Assembly: GCA_045604405.1 (NCBI GenBank)
Contig: JAZUNZ010000043.1
Span: forward strand, 1 to 57,650
Direction of reading: 5' to 3'
Source: UMGS1649 sp045604405
GTDB lineage: Bacteria > Bacillota > Clostridia > TANB77 > CAG-465
DNA length: 57,650 bases
The first letter of the stretch is position 1; the number at the start of each line of letters is the position of its first letter. Positions 9,461 to 16,153 of this stretch are shown piece after piece. The notes under the pieces are model-generated. The model did no database searches. It was not told the origin of the DNA and worked only from the letters and a program-made list of their open reading frames with translations. The translations under genes were made by a program, and so were the position numbers.

Positions 9461-9768
9461 TCATTTTGTGTTTTGAAGAAACGCTCTATCTTTAAATGCT
9501 CCTCTTTTTTCACTTTTTTCTACTCGTATCTTATCAAAACCTTCATAAGATATGCCTTTTAATTCAACTAATGCTCTTAGCACTTCTTCAATGTCTGCAA
9601 GTTCTTCAACGTTTCCATCTATTAAGTACTCATCAACTTCTTCTTTAAGTTTTTATTGAGCTCTTTTTCATATTCCTGATTATCCAAAATCCTAATTATT
9701 GGTATTTCTCCATTTTTTCTTATGATTTCAGGGATTCTATCTCTAACTAGTTTATTGAAAATTTTCAT
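9461..9768 (-). pseudogene. MazG-like/phosphoribosyl-ATP pyrophosphohydrolase-like protein, frameshifted
   Basis: The first frame starts MKIFNKLVRDRIPEII and continues to KELNKNL. The second frame carries KEEVDEYLIDGNVEELADIE and ends in FLQNTK. Together they make a 102-aa all-alpha NTP pyrophosphatase of the MazG-like type (EExxE metal motif and ELADIEEV). One base is missing in an A5 run at 9650-9654; a sixth A restores a single frame. Everything else is intact, including a GGAGGTG ribosome site. It may be a real recent mutation or a homopolymer sequencing error. Confidence 0.85.
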
Positions 9769-9790
9769 AAAACACCTCCAAAAATATTTA

Positions 9791-9866
9791 TGGTGCTCCC
9801 GAGACGAATCGAACGTCCGACCAACAACTTAGGAGGTTGCTGCTCTATCCACTGAGCTACGGAAGC
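9791..9866 (-). tRNA. tRNA-Arg(CCT)
   Basis: 76 nt including an encoded CCA. The acceptor GCTTCCG pairs with CGGGAGC. The anticodon loop is CTCCTAA, giving anticodon CCT (codon AGG). It lies between the MazG-like pseudogene and the disrupted tRNA-Arg(ACG), on the opposite strand from the latter. Confidence 0.95.
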
Positions 9867-9912
9867 ATGTATGGATATTATACATAAGATTCAACTCTTT
9901 TTCAATATTTAA

Positions 9913-9941
9913 TTGCTTTTTTTAAATAAGTGGTGTATAAT
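9913..9941 (+). promoter_or_regulatory. Promoter of the split tRNA-Arg
   Basis: TTGCTT (9913-9918), a 17-nt spacer, then TATAAT (9936-9941), 12 nt before the 5' half of the tRNA. Transcription now reads through the junction into the element and towards its intact tRNA-Arg at 10098. Confidence 0.75.
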
Positions 9942-9952
9942 ATTCATCGTTA

Positions 9953-9991
9953 GCACCAATAGCTCAACTGGATAGAGCGTCAGACTACGAA
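9953..9991 (+). pseudogene. tRNA-Arg(ACG), 5' half, cut in the anticodon loop
   Basis: The sequence has acceptor GCACCAA, D arm GCTC-AACTGGATA-GAGC, 5' anticodon stem TCAGA and loop CTACGAA, then stops being tRNA. The missing 3' half lies at 16760-16806 and ends in TTGGTGC-ACCA, exactly complementary to this acceptor. Joining the halves at GACTACGAA gives a complete 77-nt cloverleaf with anticodon ACG. Confidence 0.88.
9983..9991 (+). repeat. Attachment core, left junction of element 1
   Basis: GACTACGAA here and at 16760-16768 is the 9-bp sequence shared by the two junctions; flanking bases differ on the element side. It covers the anticodon loop, a usual tyrosine-integrase target. The element's own tRNA-Arg carries the same nonamer. 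Confidence 0.7.
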
Positions 9992-10055
9992 CAGAACGCT
10001 CAAAATCTTATACCTATTGATAATGCTGTTTCTCAGGGTTTGGGAATTTTTCATT

Positions 10056-10072
10056 CCCCAGTTTTACCCCAA
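10056..10072 (+). repeat. 17-bp end repeat, left copy
   Basis: CCCCAGTTTTACCCCAA, identical and in the same orientation to 16571-16587 near the other end of element 1. Its position on both sides of the core suggests integrase arm-type binding sites. It lies left of the intact tRNA-Arg, which places that tRNA inside the element. Confidence 0.65.
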
Positions 10073-10097
10073 AAAACTAAAATATAATTTAACATAT

Positions 10098-10174
10098 GCG
10101 GCAGTAGCTCAATTGGATAGAGTAACGGACTACGAATCCGTCGGTTGGGGGTTCAAATCCCTTCTGCCGCACCA
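10098..10174 (+). tRNA. tRNA-Arg(ACG), carried by the element
   Basis: 77 nt with encoded CCA. The acceptor is GCGGCAG/CTGCCGC, anticodon stem ACGGA/TCCGT, loop CTACGAA and T arm GGGGG-TTCAAAT-CCCTT. It differs from the disrupted host tRNA-Arg(ACG) but has the same anticodon and loop, so it could replace it. TATAAT at 10083-10088 has only a poor -35; the captured host promoter at 9913-9941 may serve it. Confidence 0.95.
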
Positions 10175-10177
10175 CTT

Positions 10178-10207
10178 ATACAGCTTTTAGTTTACAGAAG
10201 GCTGTAT
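10178..10207 (+). terminator. Terminator of the element tRNA-Arg
   Basis: ATACAGC (10178-10184) pairs with GCTGTAT (10201-10207), followed by TTTAT, directly after the tRNA CCA. It abuts the integrase stop codon at 10209. Confidence 0.65.
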
Positions 10208-10208
10208 T

Positions 10209-11490
10209 TTATCCCCAAATTTTATTAATTTCTTCTCTTTTTCTTGTTAATGTAACGTGTATATAATACTTCTTTGTTGTAGATGAGTCAGAGTGCCCCA
10301 TTAGTTCTTTTAACACAACATCAGGCACACCTCTTTCACTGCATAATGTTGCAAAACTATGCCTTAAACCATACAAAGTTACTTTCCCCAATTTGTACTT
10401 TTTAATAAATGCTGGTATTTTATTTGTTAATCTTTCAGATACATAAGGCCCTCCGTTTTCATTTAGAAAAACATATTCTTCATCCGACCATTTTATATTA
10501 TTCCTTTTTGCCTTTTCTTTTTTGCTTTCTTTTAACTTAATTAACATTTTAAATAACCTTGGCGACATCGGTATAATTCTATAACTTTCTTTCGTTTTAA
10601 GACTACTATCTGCCTTTTTATATCCAATAGCATTAAAGTTCTCATCAAATATTTGAATTTCTTTATATGCATTTTCAACACATATAGTCTCATCTTTAAA
10701 ATTTACACATTTCCATTTCAAGCCACAACCGTTCTTCTGGTCTCATACCAGTTTGAATTATGGTAGCAAAGAGCAATGCCCAATCCCTACCATCTTGTTC
10801 GGCACAATCTAACCACTTTACTTGTTCTTCAGATGTTAAATAACTAATCTCTTTTCTTCTTTTTGGCGGTAAAACAATATCTACAATAGGGTTACTACTA
10901 ATTAAATTTCGCTGTCTTGCAAAGTCCATTATTTGTTTCATTGTAATGTAATTATCTCTTGCCATTTTAGGTGCATTTCTATTATCTATGTAATTTTGAA
11001 ACATATCTTTTGTAATTTCATTTATTAAGTATTCCCCAAATGCAGGTATTAAATTAGACTTAACATTATATACATATTGTTCAAAAGTTTTACTGCTTAA
11101 TCTTTTTGCTCTATTAGGCATTGTTTCTTGTCTTCTTTTTTCCAACCAATCAAAAGCAACCTTACTAAACTTATTACACTCTTTTGCTTTAGAAATAATT
11201 TCTTGTGTAATATTCTCATTGTTATATTCTTTAAAATTTCTTAACTTTTTAGAACATGTCCTATTTGTTTCCTCTTCATTTAAACCTTTACCTTGTGATG
11301 CCCTAATGTATGCCTCAGCTATTGCTTCACCAAGTTTCCTTTTTGCCTCCTTTTCTGAAACAGAACTAAACCTAGATAATCTATAGTTTTTTACACCATC
11401 AATATCTAAAGTTATTCTTGCTTCATAACCATTATTTCTTTTTCTAACGCTTATAGTGCCTTTTTTAGCCCTTTCTTTTATTTTCTTCAT
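10209..11490 (-). pseudogene. Tyrosine recombinase/integrase, frameshifted
   Basis: The N-terminal frame (from ATG 11490, with AGGAGGG ribosome site) has the basic AP2-like DNA-binding start, the SAM-like core-binding domain and catalytic box I up to QTGMRPEE. It then shifts at about 10728, where one extra base in CGGTTGTGG breaks the frame. The second frame resumes CGLKWKCVNF and contains TLYGLRHSFATL, LMGHSDSSTTKKYYIHV and the C-terminus. The usual box II HxxR is YxxR here, as in some phage integrases. Restored length would be about 426 aa. No slippery heptamer is visible, so a loss-of-function mutation or read error is likelier than programmed shifting. Confidence 0.88.
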
Positions 11491-11552
11491 ACAATTCCCT
11501 CCTAATATAAAGAAAATGTTTAAATTAGCGTTTAGAAAGGTAAATCATAGTT

Positions 11553-11582
11553 ATTATAACATCTCTTTATATGTAAAGTCTA
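11553..11582 (-). promoter_or_regulatory. Possible integrase promoter
   Basis: On the minus strand TAGACT (11582-11577), an 18-nt spacer and TATAAT (11558-11553) precede the integrase by about 60 nt. The -35 matches consensus at only 4 of 6 positions, so this is tentative. Confidence 0.45.
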
Positions 11583-11586
11583 ATCT

Positions 11587-11775
11587 TTAATAATAATATT
11601 TGCCGTAATTTTCGTGAATCCACTTTTCAAGATCTTGCTTATTAATAATTACTTTTCGCTTAAATCTTATACAAGGAAATCCATCTACTTTAATTAGTTC
11701 TAGCATTAAGTTTCTTCCAATGCCTAAAATCTTTCTTGCTTCCTCAATGCTAATACATACCTTTTCGTCTTGCAT
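11587..11775 (-). CDS. Excisionase-like DNA-binding protein
   Basis: 62 aa, basic, with the winged-helix HTH_17/MerR-like pattern of Tn916-type excisionases: ISIEEARKILGIGRNLMLEL, then FPCIRFKRKVIINKQDLEKWI. It should steer the integrase towards excision. It starts at ATG 11775 after AAGGAGG and lies 96 nt before the integrase on the same strand, the usual xis-int order. Confidence 0.85.
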   Translation of the reverse strand: MQDEKVCISIEEARKILGIGRNLMLELIKVDGFPCIRFKRKVIINKQDLEKWIHENYGKYYY

Positions 11776-11858
11776 ACTATACCTCCTTCTTCTTAAATTG
11801 AAAGGATTTGTTATATAAATAATCTGTCAATTTAATATAACTAAAAATAACAAATGTA

Positions 11859-11886
11859 AAAGTTAAAAATTATATATTTTAACTTT
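11859..11886. promoter_or_regulatory. 10-bp dyad upstream of xis
   Basis: AAAGTTAAAA (11859-11868) is the exact reverse complement of 11877-11886, with an 8-nt AT spacer. It lies about 90 nt upstream of the excisionase and could be an operator. It is AT-only apart from two bases, so the evidence is modest. Confidence 0.35.
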
Positions 11887-11899
11887 GCTTATTTCTTGT

Positions 11900-12130
11900 C
11901 CCTTCACTTCCTATATGTCCTTCAAACACTAAAAATCGGACAAAATTATAAAAATTTATATAATTTTCTTTATTTGTTATAATTAGTTTTATACCCTTTC
12001 ACTTTCCTAACGATTGAAACAGTAAAAGTCGGACAAAATATTAAAAATTTATTTGTTTTTTATAAATTAGATTATTTACCCCTTCACTTACCTAACAATT
12101 AAAACAGCAAAAAAGTGTCAATTATTATTA
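11900..12130 (+). repeat. Three imperfect long direct repeats before the Abi gene
   Basis: Units begin at about 11900, 11993 and 12078 (spacing 93 and 85 bp). Each has CCCTTCACTT, a CCTA element, a run like ATTGAAACAG-TAAAA, then TCGGACAAAAT or a decayed form, and an AT-rich remainder. The first two share AAAnTCGGACAAAAT; the third is worn. They fill the 470-bp gap between the divergent xis and Abi genes. They may be integrase or Xis sites, operators, or repeat RNA. Confidence 0.6.
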
Positions 12131-12188
12131 AAAACGCTTAAATTTGTTAAAATTTTACAATACATCCGTTTAAAATCCCCCAAATTAA

Positions 12189-12217
12189 TTGAAAACACTT
12201 CTTTATTTTGGTATAAT
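12189..12217 (+). promoter_or_regulatory. Promoter of the Abi gene
   Basis: TTGAAA (12189-12194), a 17-nt spacer and TATAAT (12212-12217), with a TG extension before the -10. Transcription would start near 12224, giving a short leader with AAGGAGAGG before the ATG at 12245. Confidence 0.85.
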
Positions 12218-12244
12218 ACCAGCAATTACACAAGGAGAGGAAAC

Positions 12245-13225
12245 ATGAGACAAATAAAAAGTATAAATGGACTAATGAAATATTTAAGAGATAAACACCA
12301 AATAAAAATCGAAGGTAGTGCAGATAAACAAAACTTAAAAAGTGTAGGGTATTTCCACGGCTATAAAGGATATAGATATATAAAGAAACCTTCTAACAAA
12401 CAACAATTTAATTGTTTTGATGAAGTTATGGCAATAATTAATTTTGATAACAAAGTTAAATCCTTGCTCTATTCGCAAGTAATGTTTATAGAAACTGCTA
12501 TGAAAAGTTATGCGTTGGAAATCATTATAAAAGAAGGAAAAACAGAGAGTTTTAGTGAAATATATGCTAATCTTATGACAGATTATAAATCATATTCTAA
12601 TCAAAGTGATAACTATAAAGAAGCATATAAAAAGAGACTTGATACATTTAATAGAATACAAAATGTTATTGCTACTTCATATGCCAATAATAACAGCATA
12701 GTTTCACATTATTTAAAAAAAGATGAAAGTATACCAATATGGGCTATTTTAGAAATAATTACGCTTGGAGAGTTCGGAAATTTAATATCTACTTTCAATC
12801 TTCAAACAAGAAAGGCTATTTCAAAAGATATAGGAATAAACATTGCTTTCGATTCAAGTGGCAAATTAGTTGAAAATATAATATTTGCCTTAAAAGACTT
12901 ACGAAATGCTATAGCTCACAACAATGTTGTTTTCGATACACGCTTTAAAAAGAGAAAAATAAATAAAACTCTTGAAAAGGCACTAACTAGCGACACGAAA
13001 TTAACAAGTTTAAACTTTAATTGCATTACTGATTATTTTATTTTAGTAATATATATCTTGAAAAAGTTTAAAAAGTCTAATAAAGAGTTAACAAAACTAA
13101 TTAATGATTATATTAAAATAATTAACGAGTTAAGGGGAAATATACCAAGCACGATGTTTGATCAAATAATTTTAACTAATGATTTCAACAAATTAGAAGT
13201 TCTAAAAAACTTCATCAAAAAATAA
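12245..13225 (+). CDS. Abortive-infection protein, AbiD/AbiF type (HEPN)
   Basis: 326 aa. The N-terminus (NGLMKYLRDKHQI then GYFHGYKGYRY) follows the Abi_2 family pattern. Near the C-terminal side, LKDLRNAIAHNN carries the HEPN RNase signature R-x4-H (R220, H225). Members of this family act in phage-induced growth arrest, probably by cutting RNA. Here that is inferred from the motif. It has a strong promoter of its own, three long repeats upstream, and a small structured RNA gene immediately downstream in the same direction. It is element cargo. Confidence 0.87.
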   Translation: MRQIKSINGLMKYLRDKHQIKIEGSADKQNLKSVGYFHGYKGYRYIKKPSNKQQFNCFDEVMAIINFDNKVKSLLYSQVMFIETAMKSYALEIIIKEGKTESFSEIYANLMTDYKSYSNQSDNYKEAYKKRLDTFNRIQNVIATSYANNNSIVSHYLKKDESIPIWAILEIITLGEFGNLISTFNLQTRKAISKDIGINIAFDSSGKLVENIIFALKDLRNAIAHNNVVFDTRFKKRKINKTLEKALTSDTKLTSLNFNCITDYFILVIYILKKFKKSNKELTKLINDYIKIINELRGNIPSTMFDQIILTNDFNKLEVLKNFIKK

Positions 13226-13246
13226 ATATTAATATTTTGAAAAGTA

Positions 13247-13275
13247 TTGCATATAATAAAAATATATATTATAAT
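13247..13275 (+). promoter_or_regulatory. Promoter of the small RNA
   Basis: TTGCAT (13247-13252), a 17-nt spacer and a perfect TATAAT (13270-13275), 22 nt after the Abi stop codon. No open reading frame follows; a structured RNA with terminator does. Confidence 0.75.
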
Positions 13276-13281
13276 ATATTT

Positions 13282-13353
13282 AAGGATTGCGGCAGAAGTC
13301 TTCGGACGATGCCTAGGAGAAGTAGATATTTAGTCTACTTCTCTTTCTTTTTT
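13282..13353 (+). ncRNA. Small structured RNA linked to the Abi gene
   Basis: About 72 nt. The first helix is GGCA (13291-13294) with UGCC (13310-13313), an asymmetric GAA/GA internal loop, then GUC-UUCG-GAC (13298-13307) with a stable UUCG tetraloop. A purine-rich linker CUAGGAG leads into a 10-bp terminator stem (13317-13326 with 13334-13343) and TTTCTTTTTT. Promoter, compact fold and terminator make it an independent RNA gene. By position it could be an RNA partner or antitoxin of the HEPN protein; that is inference. Confidence 0.75.
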
Positions 13354-13467
13354 ATAGTCATGAATTCACATTACTAATTAATGTTAAAACTCATAATATT
13401 GTACTGCTATTTGAATAACATTTATTTAATGCAGGAATAGATGTAAGACACATTCCTTTATATCTTA

Positions 13468-13480
13468 GTGGCACAGCCAC
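13468..13480. repeat. Short GC hairpin
   Basis: GTGGC-ACA-GCCAC in the non-coding tract between the small RNA and the long RNA. It is too short for a function to be assigned. Confidence 0.3.
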
Positions 13481-13506
13481 CAAACTCGTATTACAATTTT
13501 AATTTC

Positions 13507-13524
13507 GTATTACAATTGTAATAC
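13507..13524. promoter_or_regulatory. 18-bp palindrome, BlaI/CopY-type operator-like
   Basis: GTATTACAATTGTAATAC is a perfect palindrome with the TACA-N2-TGTA core typical of BlaI/MecI/CopY-family operators. Its left part (TCGTATTACAATT) is repeated directly at 13486-13498. A short hairpin GACCA-AGT-TGGTC followed by TTTTCTT (13528-13547) comes next on the plus strand. No such repressor gene is in the window. Confidence 0.5.
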
Positions 13525-13611
13525 AATGACCAAGTTGGTCTTTTCTTATCAAAACCAATCGAAAAAAGGATTCCAAGTTATTGATATTATTATTTTAAAT
13601 ACATATGAGTC

Positions 13612-13641
13612 AGAAAAGAGGAGCAGCTTGCGCTACTCCTC
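13612..13641 (-). terminator. Terminator of the long RNA
   Basis: GAGGAGCAGC (13618-13627) pairs with GCTACTCCTC (13632-13641), one mismatch, tetraloop TTGC. On the minus strand it is followed by TTTTCT. Confidence 0.8.
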
Positions 13642-13979
13642 AAAGGGTATTGAAATATCTGTGGCTATTTCAATTAAATGTTTTGGGGCCGCCTTCAAAT
13701 TATTGTTAGCTCTTTTAATCATGCAGAGAGGCAAGTCTCAATTCCCCAGTAAAACGTTTTTCTCACTACCGAGCTCGACCGAGCTCTTTTCATATTTTTC
13801 ATACTTCCTAGGGGTCATAAATTATTATGCCACGCATCCTTTTCCAACATATTTATTTGTTAGTGTTAAGACACTATAAATAGGTTGTGATGGCACTAGA
13901 AAGGGTTAGAATAGAAACCGAAACCGGCGTGCATACAGTATCCACAGTTGTGTTTACACTATTCTCATCTAACAACTAC
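13612..13979 (-). ncRNA. Long structured non-coding RNA, about 368 nt
   Basis: It has a consensus promoter (13986-14014), no credible ORF and a strong terminator (13618-13641 plus TTTTCT). The helices read directly, 5' to 3' on the minus strand, are: 13959-13965 with 13908-13914; 13891-13895 with 13828-13832 enclosing 13876-13887 with 13845-13856 and a hairpin at 13861-13875; a GAGCTC hairpin at 13771-13786; 13744-13755 (GGGG and GUUUU) with 13680-13688; and an 8-bp hairpin at 13650-13673. This nested fold is well beyond chance. It shows none of the signature sequences of tmRNA, RNase P RNA or SRP RNA. Family unknown. Confidence 0.72.
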
Positions 13980-13985
13980 AATTAT

Positions 13986-14014
13986 ATTTTAACACATCTT
14001 TAGAATTATGTCAA
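13986..14014 (-). promoter_or_regulatory. Promoter of the long RNA
   Basis: On the minus strand TTGACA (14014-14009), a 17-nt spacer and TAAAAT (13991-13986). Transcription is expected to begin near 13979. It lies just after the stop codon of the phosphoesterase-GrpB gene. Confidence 0.85.
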
Positions 14015-14042
14015 CACTTCTCTGAAATTTTTTAAAAATTCT

Positions 14043-15071
14043 TTAGGTGTCTTTTAAATAAAGTTTTCTTGCCTTAACGTGTATCTCATTTATAAAATTC
14101 TGTTTATGTTTTAAATAATTTCTTCTATCATTTGGATATAATTTTGCCAAACTCTTTTTTAAACTTTCATATTTTCTCAAGTCTTGTTCATGACTCAACA
14201 TGTAATCTCTATATAATACATAATCATACCAAACCTCACTATTAAGAGTTGTGAAATATATATGGAAATCTCTTTTAATTGAGTTGCCTTTTAAAAATTG
14301 ATATCTATCATTTTCTGATTCTATTGGTCCTCTATATATGTAACCTTCCTTTACTAAAATGTTTTCAATTTCTTTTATCTCAGATAAATCTTTTATAGCA
14401 ACTACAATGTCTATAATTGGTTTTGATACAATTCCCGGCATGGAAGTGCTTCCTACATGTTCTATTTGAATTATTTTGTCTTTTAATAAATTCATAAGAT
14501 TATTTTTTTCTTGAATAAATAGTTCCTTATATTTCGGATTATATTCTTCAAGTTTTACTGTATTTATTTCTACTCCTAATATTTCTTCATATTCGTTCCA
14601 TCTGCAAATAACATTAATATCTGATTTTTCAATTTGTAATATACAGTAACTTCCTGAAATGTTTTTATCTCTTGATTCACTAAAACTCCCTGGATTTATT
14701 ACAATAATTCCATCCTTGTATATGCATTTTTGAATATGACTATGTCCACAAAGCACTACCTTTGCCCCATTATTTTTACCTATACTTATTAGCTCATCAT
14801 AGCCTAGTTTAATATCTAACCTATGACCATGTGTAGCATACATTTTTATCCCATTAATTTCAAATAAAATCTCTTTTGGTTCCAACCACTCTAAATCGTG
14901 ATTTCCAAAAACATACCAAATTGGTATGTCATTTGCAATCGACTTTATATTATCTACATCTGCATAATTGTCACCTAAATGAATTATATAATCTATTTTA
15001 TTATTATTTAATACTTCTGAAACTCCTTTTATATTTCCATGAGTATCTGAAATAATTAATATATTTTTCAT
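14043..15071 (-). CDS. Metallophosphoesterase-GrpB fusion protein
   Basis: 342 aa in two domains. Residues 1-160 are a YfcE-type calcineurin-like phosphoesterase with metal ligands D9, H11, D34, GNHD (56-59), HGH (81-83) and GHSH (109-112). Residues 172-342 are a GrpB/UPF0157 domain of the nucleotidyltransferase fold, with HVGSTSMPG (206-213) and KPIIDIVV. The joined domains suggest a phosphodiesterase or phosphatase paired with a nucleotidyl-transfer reaction, substrate unknown. It starts 15 nt after the gene at 15087-15836 and is co-transcribed with it. It sits in mobile-element cargo. Confidence 0.88.
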   Translation of the reverse strand: MKNILIISDTHGNIKGVSEVLNNNKIDYIIHLGDNYADVDNIKSIANDIPIWYVFGNHDLEWLEPKEILFEINGIKMYATHGHRLDIKLGYDELISIGKNNGAKVVLCGHSHIQKCIYKDGIIVINPGSFSESRDKNISGSYCILQIEKSDINVICRWNEYEEILGVEINTVKLEEYNPKYKELFIQEKNNLMNLLKDKIIQIEHVGSTSMPGIVSKPIIDIVVAIKDLSEIKEIENILVKEGYIYRGPIESENDRYQFLKGNSIKRDFHIYFTTLNSEVWYDYVLYRDYMLSHEQDLRKYESLKKSLAKLYPNDRRNYLKHKQNFINEIHVKARKLYLKDT

Positions 15072-15086
15072 ATTGTCTCCTTTTTG

Positions 15087-15836
15087 TTATATCTCTATAT
15101 CTATTACTATATCGTTATCAAATGTAGAGTTATTATTCGTTTGATTTTCATCACCAGTTATATTAAATGAAATTTCAGATCTATCAAGCGAGAACTTCTT
15201 TGCACTAGATTGACTTTGTATTACTCTTAAGGTTTCATCAACATTATCTGCCCCCGCTACAGTCCTAAAACTTTGTATTATTTCATCTTTATTTACATCT
15301 TTATATATAGTATTTGCTTTATCGTTTCTAAAAAGTTTTTTAAGTTCACATTCATTTATATATTCTTCTGTAAGCTCGTTATATTCTAATTTTTTTGAAT
15401 ATAAATCAAACAATTCCTTTAACGAATTTTCTTTATTTATACTACCACTTAAATATATGGCAAAACTATTTGAAGCAGAAAGATTAAAATCCGTAAGGCA
15501 AAATGGAATTATTAAAATTTCTAATTGTGTATCTGATTGTAACATAATTAAATTATTTAATCTATTACCTTGCATCTCACTATTACAAAATACATATTTA
15601 TTGATATAGTTATCGCTTTTTAACAAAGTCTGAAATATCTTTTTAGTTGTTAAGTATCTATCTACACATATATACAAAGTCTCTACTTCCTCGGACAAAC
15701 ATCCATCTATTTTTTCCATAGTTTGGTCGTCTATTTGTGAGAAAACTATATGTTTCTTCTTTTCACCTTCATTTAAAATGTCTTTAATAAAGTTAAAAAT
15801 TCCATTTTCATTATTATATATAACTCTTTCTATCAT
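15087..15836 (-). CDS. Uncharacterised 249-aa protein
   Basis: I do not recognise the family. The start is taken at ATG 15836 because GAGGTG precedes it; an upstream in-frame start at 15863 lacks a ribosome site. The first 120 residues look like an alpha/beta fold (IVFSQIDDQT, ETLYICVDRY, LEILIIPFCLTDFNLS). A charged helical part and an Asn/Asp-rich C-terminus (GDENQTNNNSTFDND) follow. It is the first gene of a two-gene operon with the phosphoesterase-GrpB fusion, so the two may act together. Promoter at 15854-15882. Confidence 0.7.
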   Translation of the reverse strand: MIERVIYNNENGIFNFIKDILNEGEKKKHIVFSQIDDQTMEKIDGCLSEEVETLYICVDRYLTTKKIFQTLLKSDNYINKYVFCNSEMQGNRLNNLIMLQSDTQLEILIIPFCLTDFNLSASNSFAIYLSGSINKENSLKELFDLYSKKLEYNELTEEYINECELKKLFRNDKANTIYKDVNKDEIIQSFRTVAGADNVDETLRVIQSQSSAKKFSLDRSEISFNITGDENQTNNNSTFDNDIVIDIEI

Positions 15837-15853
15837 ATTTACACCTCGCTTTG

Positions 15854-15882
15854 ATTTTAACATATAACTTTAACAAAGTAAA
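15854..15882 (-). promoter_or_regulatory. Promoter of the 15836-14043 operon
   Basis: On the minus strand TTTACT (15882-15877), a 17-nt spacer and TAAAAT (15859-15854), about 20 nt upstream of the ribosome site. Confidence 0.6.
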
Positions 15883-15937
15883 TGAAGTTATCCAATATAT
15901 GTTTCTTATAAACACACCCTTTTGAATAAACAGTTTT

Positions 15938-15985
15938 AGAGAAATCTGGAGTTGTACTCCAAATTTCTCTATTTTTTTATTTTTT
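15938..15985 (+). terminator. Strong hairpin with plus-strand T-run
   Basis: AGAGAAATCTGGAG (15938-15951) pairs with 15957-15970 with one mismatch, followed on the plus strand by a long T-rich run (15971-15985). No plus-strand gene leads into it, so it may end an unseen RNA or act as an insulator between the operon at 15836 and the Rep-like gene. Confidence 0.6.
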
Positions 15986-16057
15986 CTTTATACGCATTTT
16001 TGTCACTATAATAACTTGTAATAATAAATTTATAGTATTCTATTTATATTATTATAT

Positions 16058-16142
16058 TCTACAATTTTGTAGATACCTTCTCTACATTTTTGTATATACC
16101 CTTATGTCAAAAACGTCATAGGCTTCTCTACAATTTTGTAGA
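16058..16142. repeat. Iteron-like array with 23-bp phasing
   Basis: TCTACAATTTTGTAGA, a near-palindrome, occurs at 16058-16073 and 16127-16142. A variant, TCTACATTTTTGTATA, is at 16081-16096. Spacings are 23 and 46 bp, so one 23-bp slot (about 16104) has decayed. GTCATAGGCT is also repeated at 16115 and 16146. The array lies directly after the Rep-like gene, and in its frame the repeats read LQNCR and YTKM. It therefore may be the lost 3' coding part of rep containing its own origin iterons. Confidence 0.6.
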
Positions 16143-16153
16143 GCTGTCATAGG

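Noticed and set aside
11900..12130. CRISPR array
   Set aside because: Only three units, 85-93 bp apart, imperfect and without spacer-repeat structure; no cas genes in the window.
13418..13502. Reading NAGIDVRHIPLYLSGTATKL, faintly like the end of a tyrosine recombinase
   Set aside because: Too short, and the expected GHS and Tyr motifs are absent. It is at most a remnant.
13526..13879. 117-aa open frame on the plus strand
   Set aside because: No ribosome site, poor composition, and it runs antisense across the helices and terminator of the 368-nt RNA.
13612..13979. tmRNA, RNase P RNA or SRP RNA as identity of the long RNA
   Set aside because: No tag ORF or TTCGA...CCA end, no GAGGAAAGTC-type core, and no SRP tetraloop domain were found.
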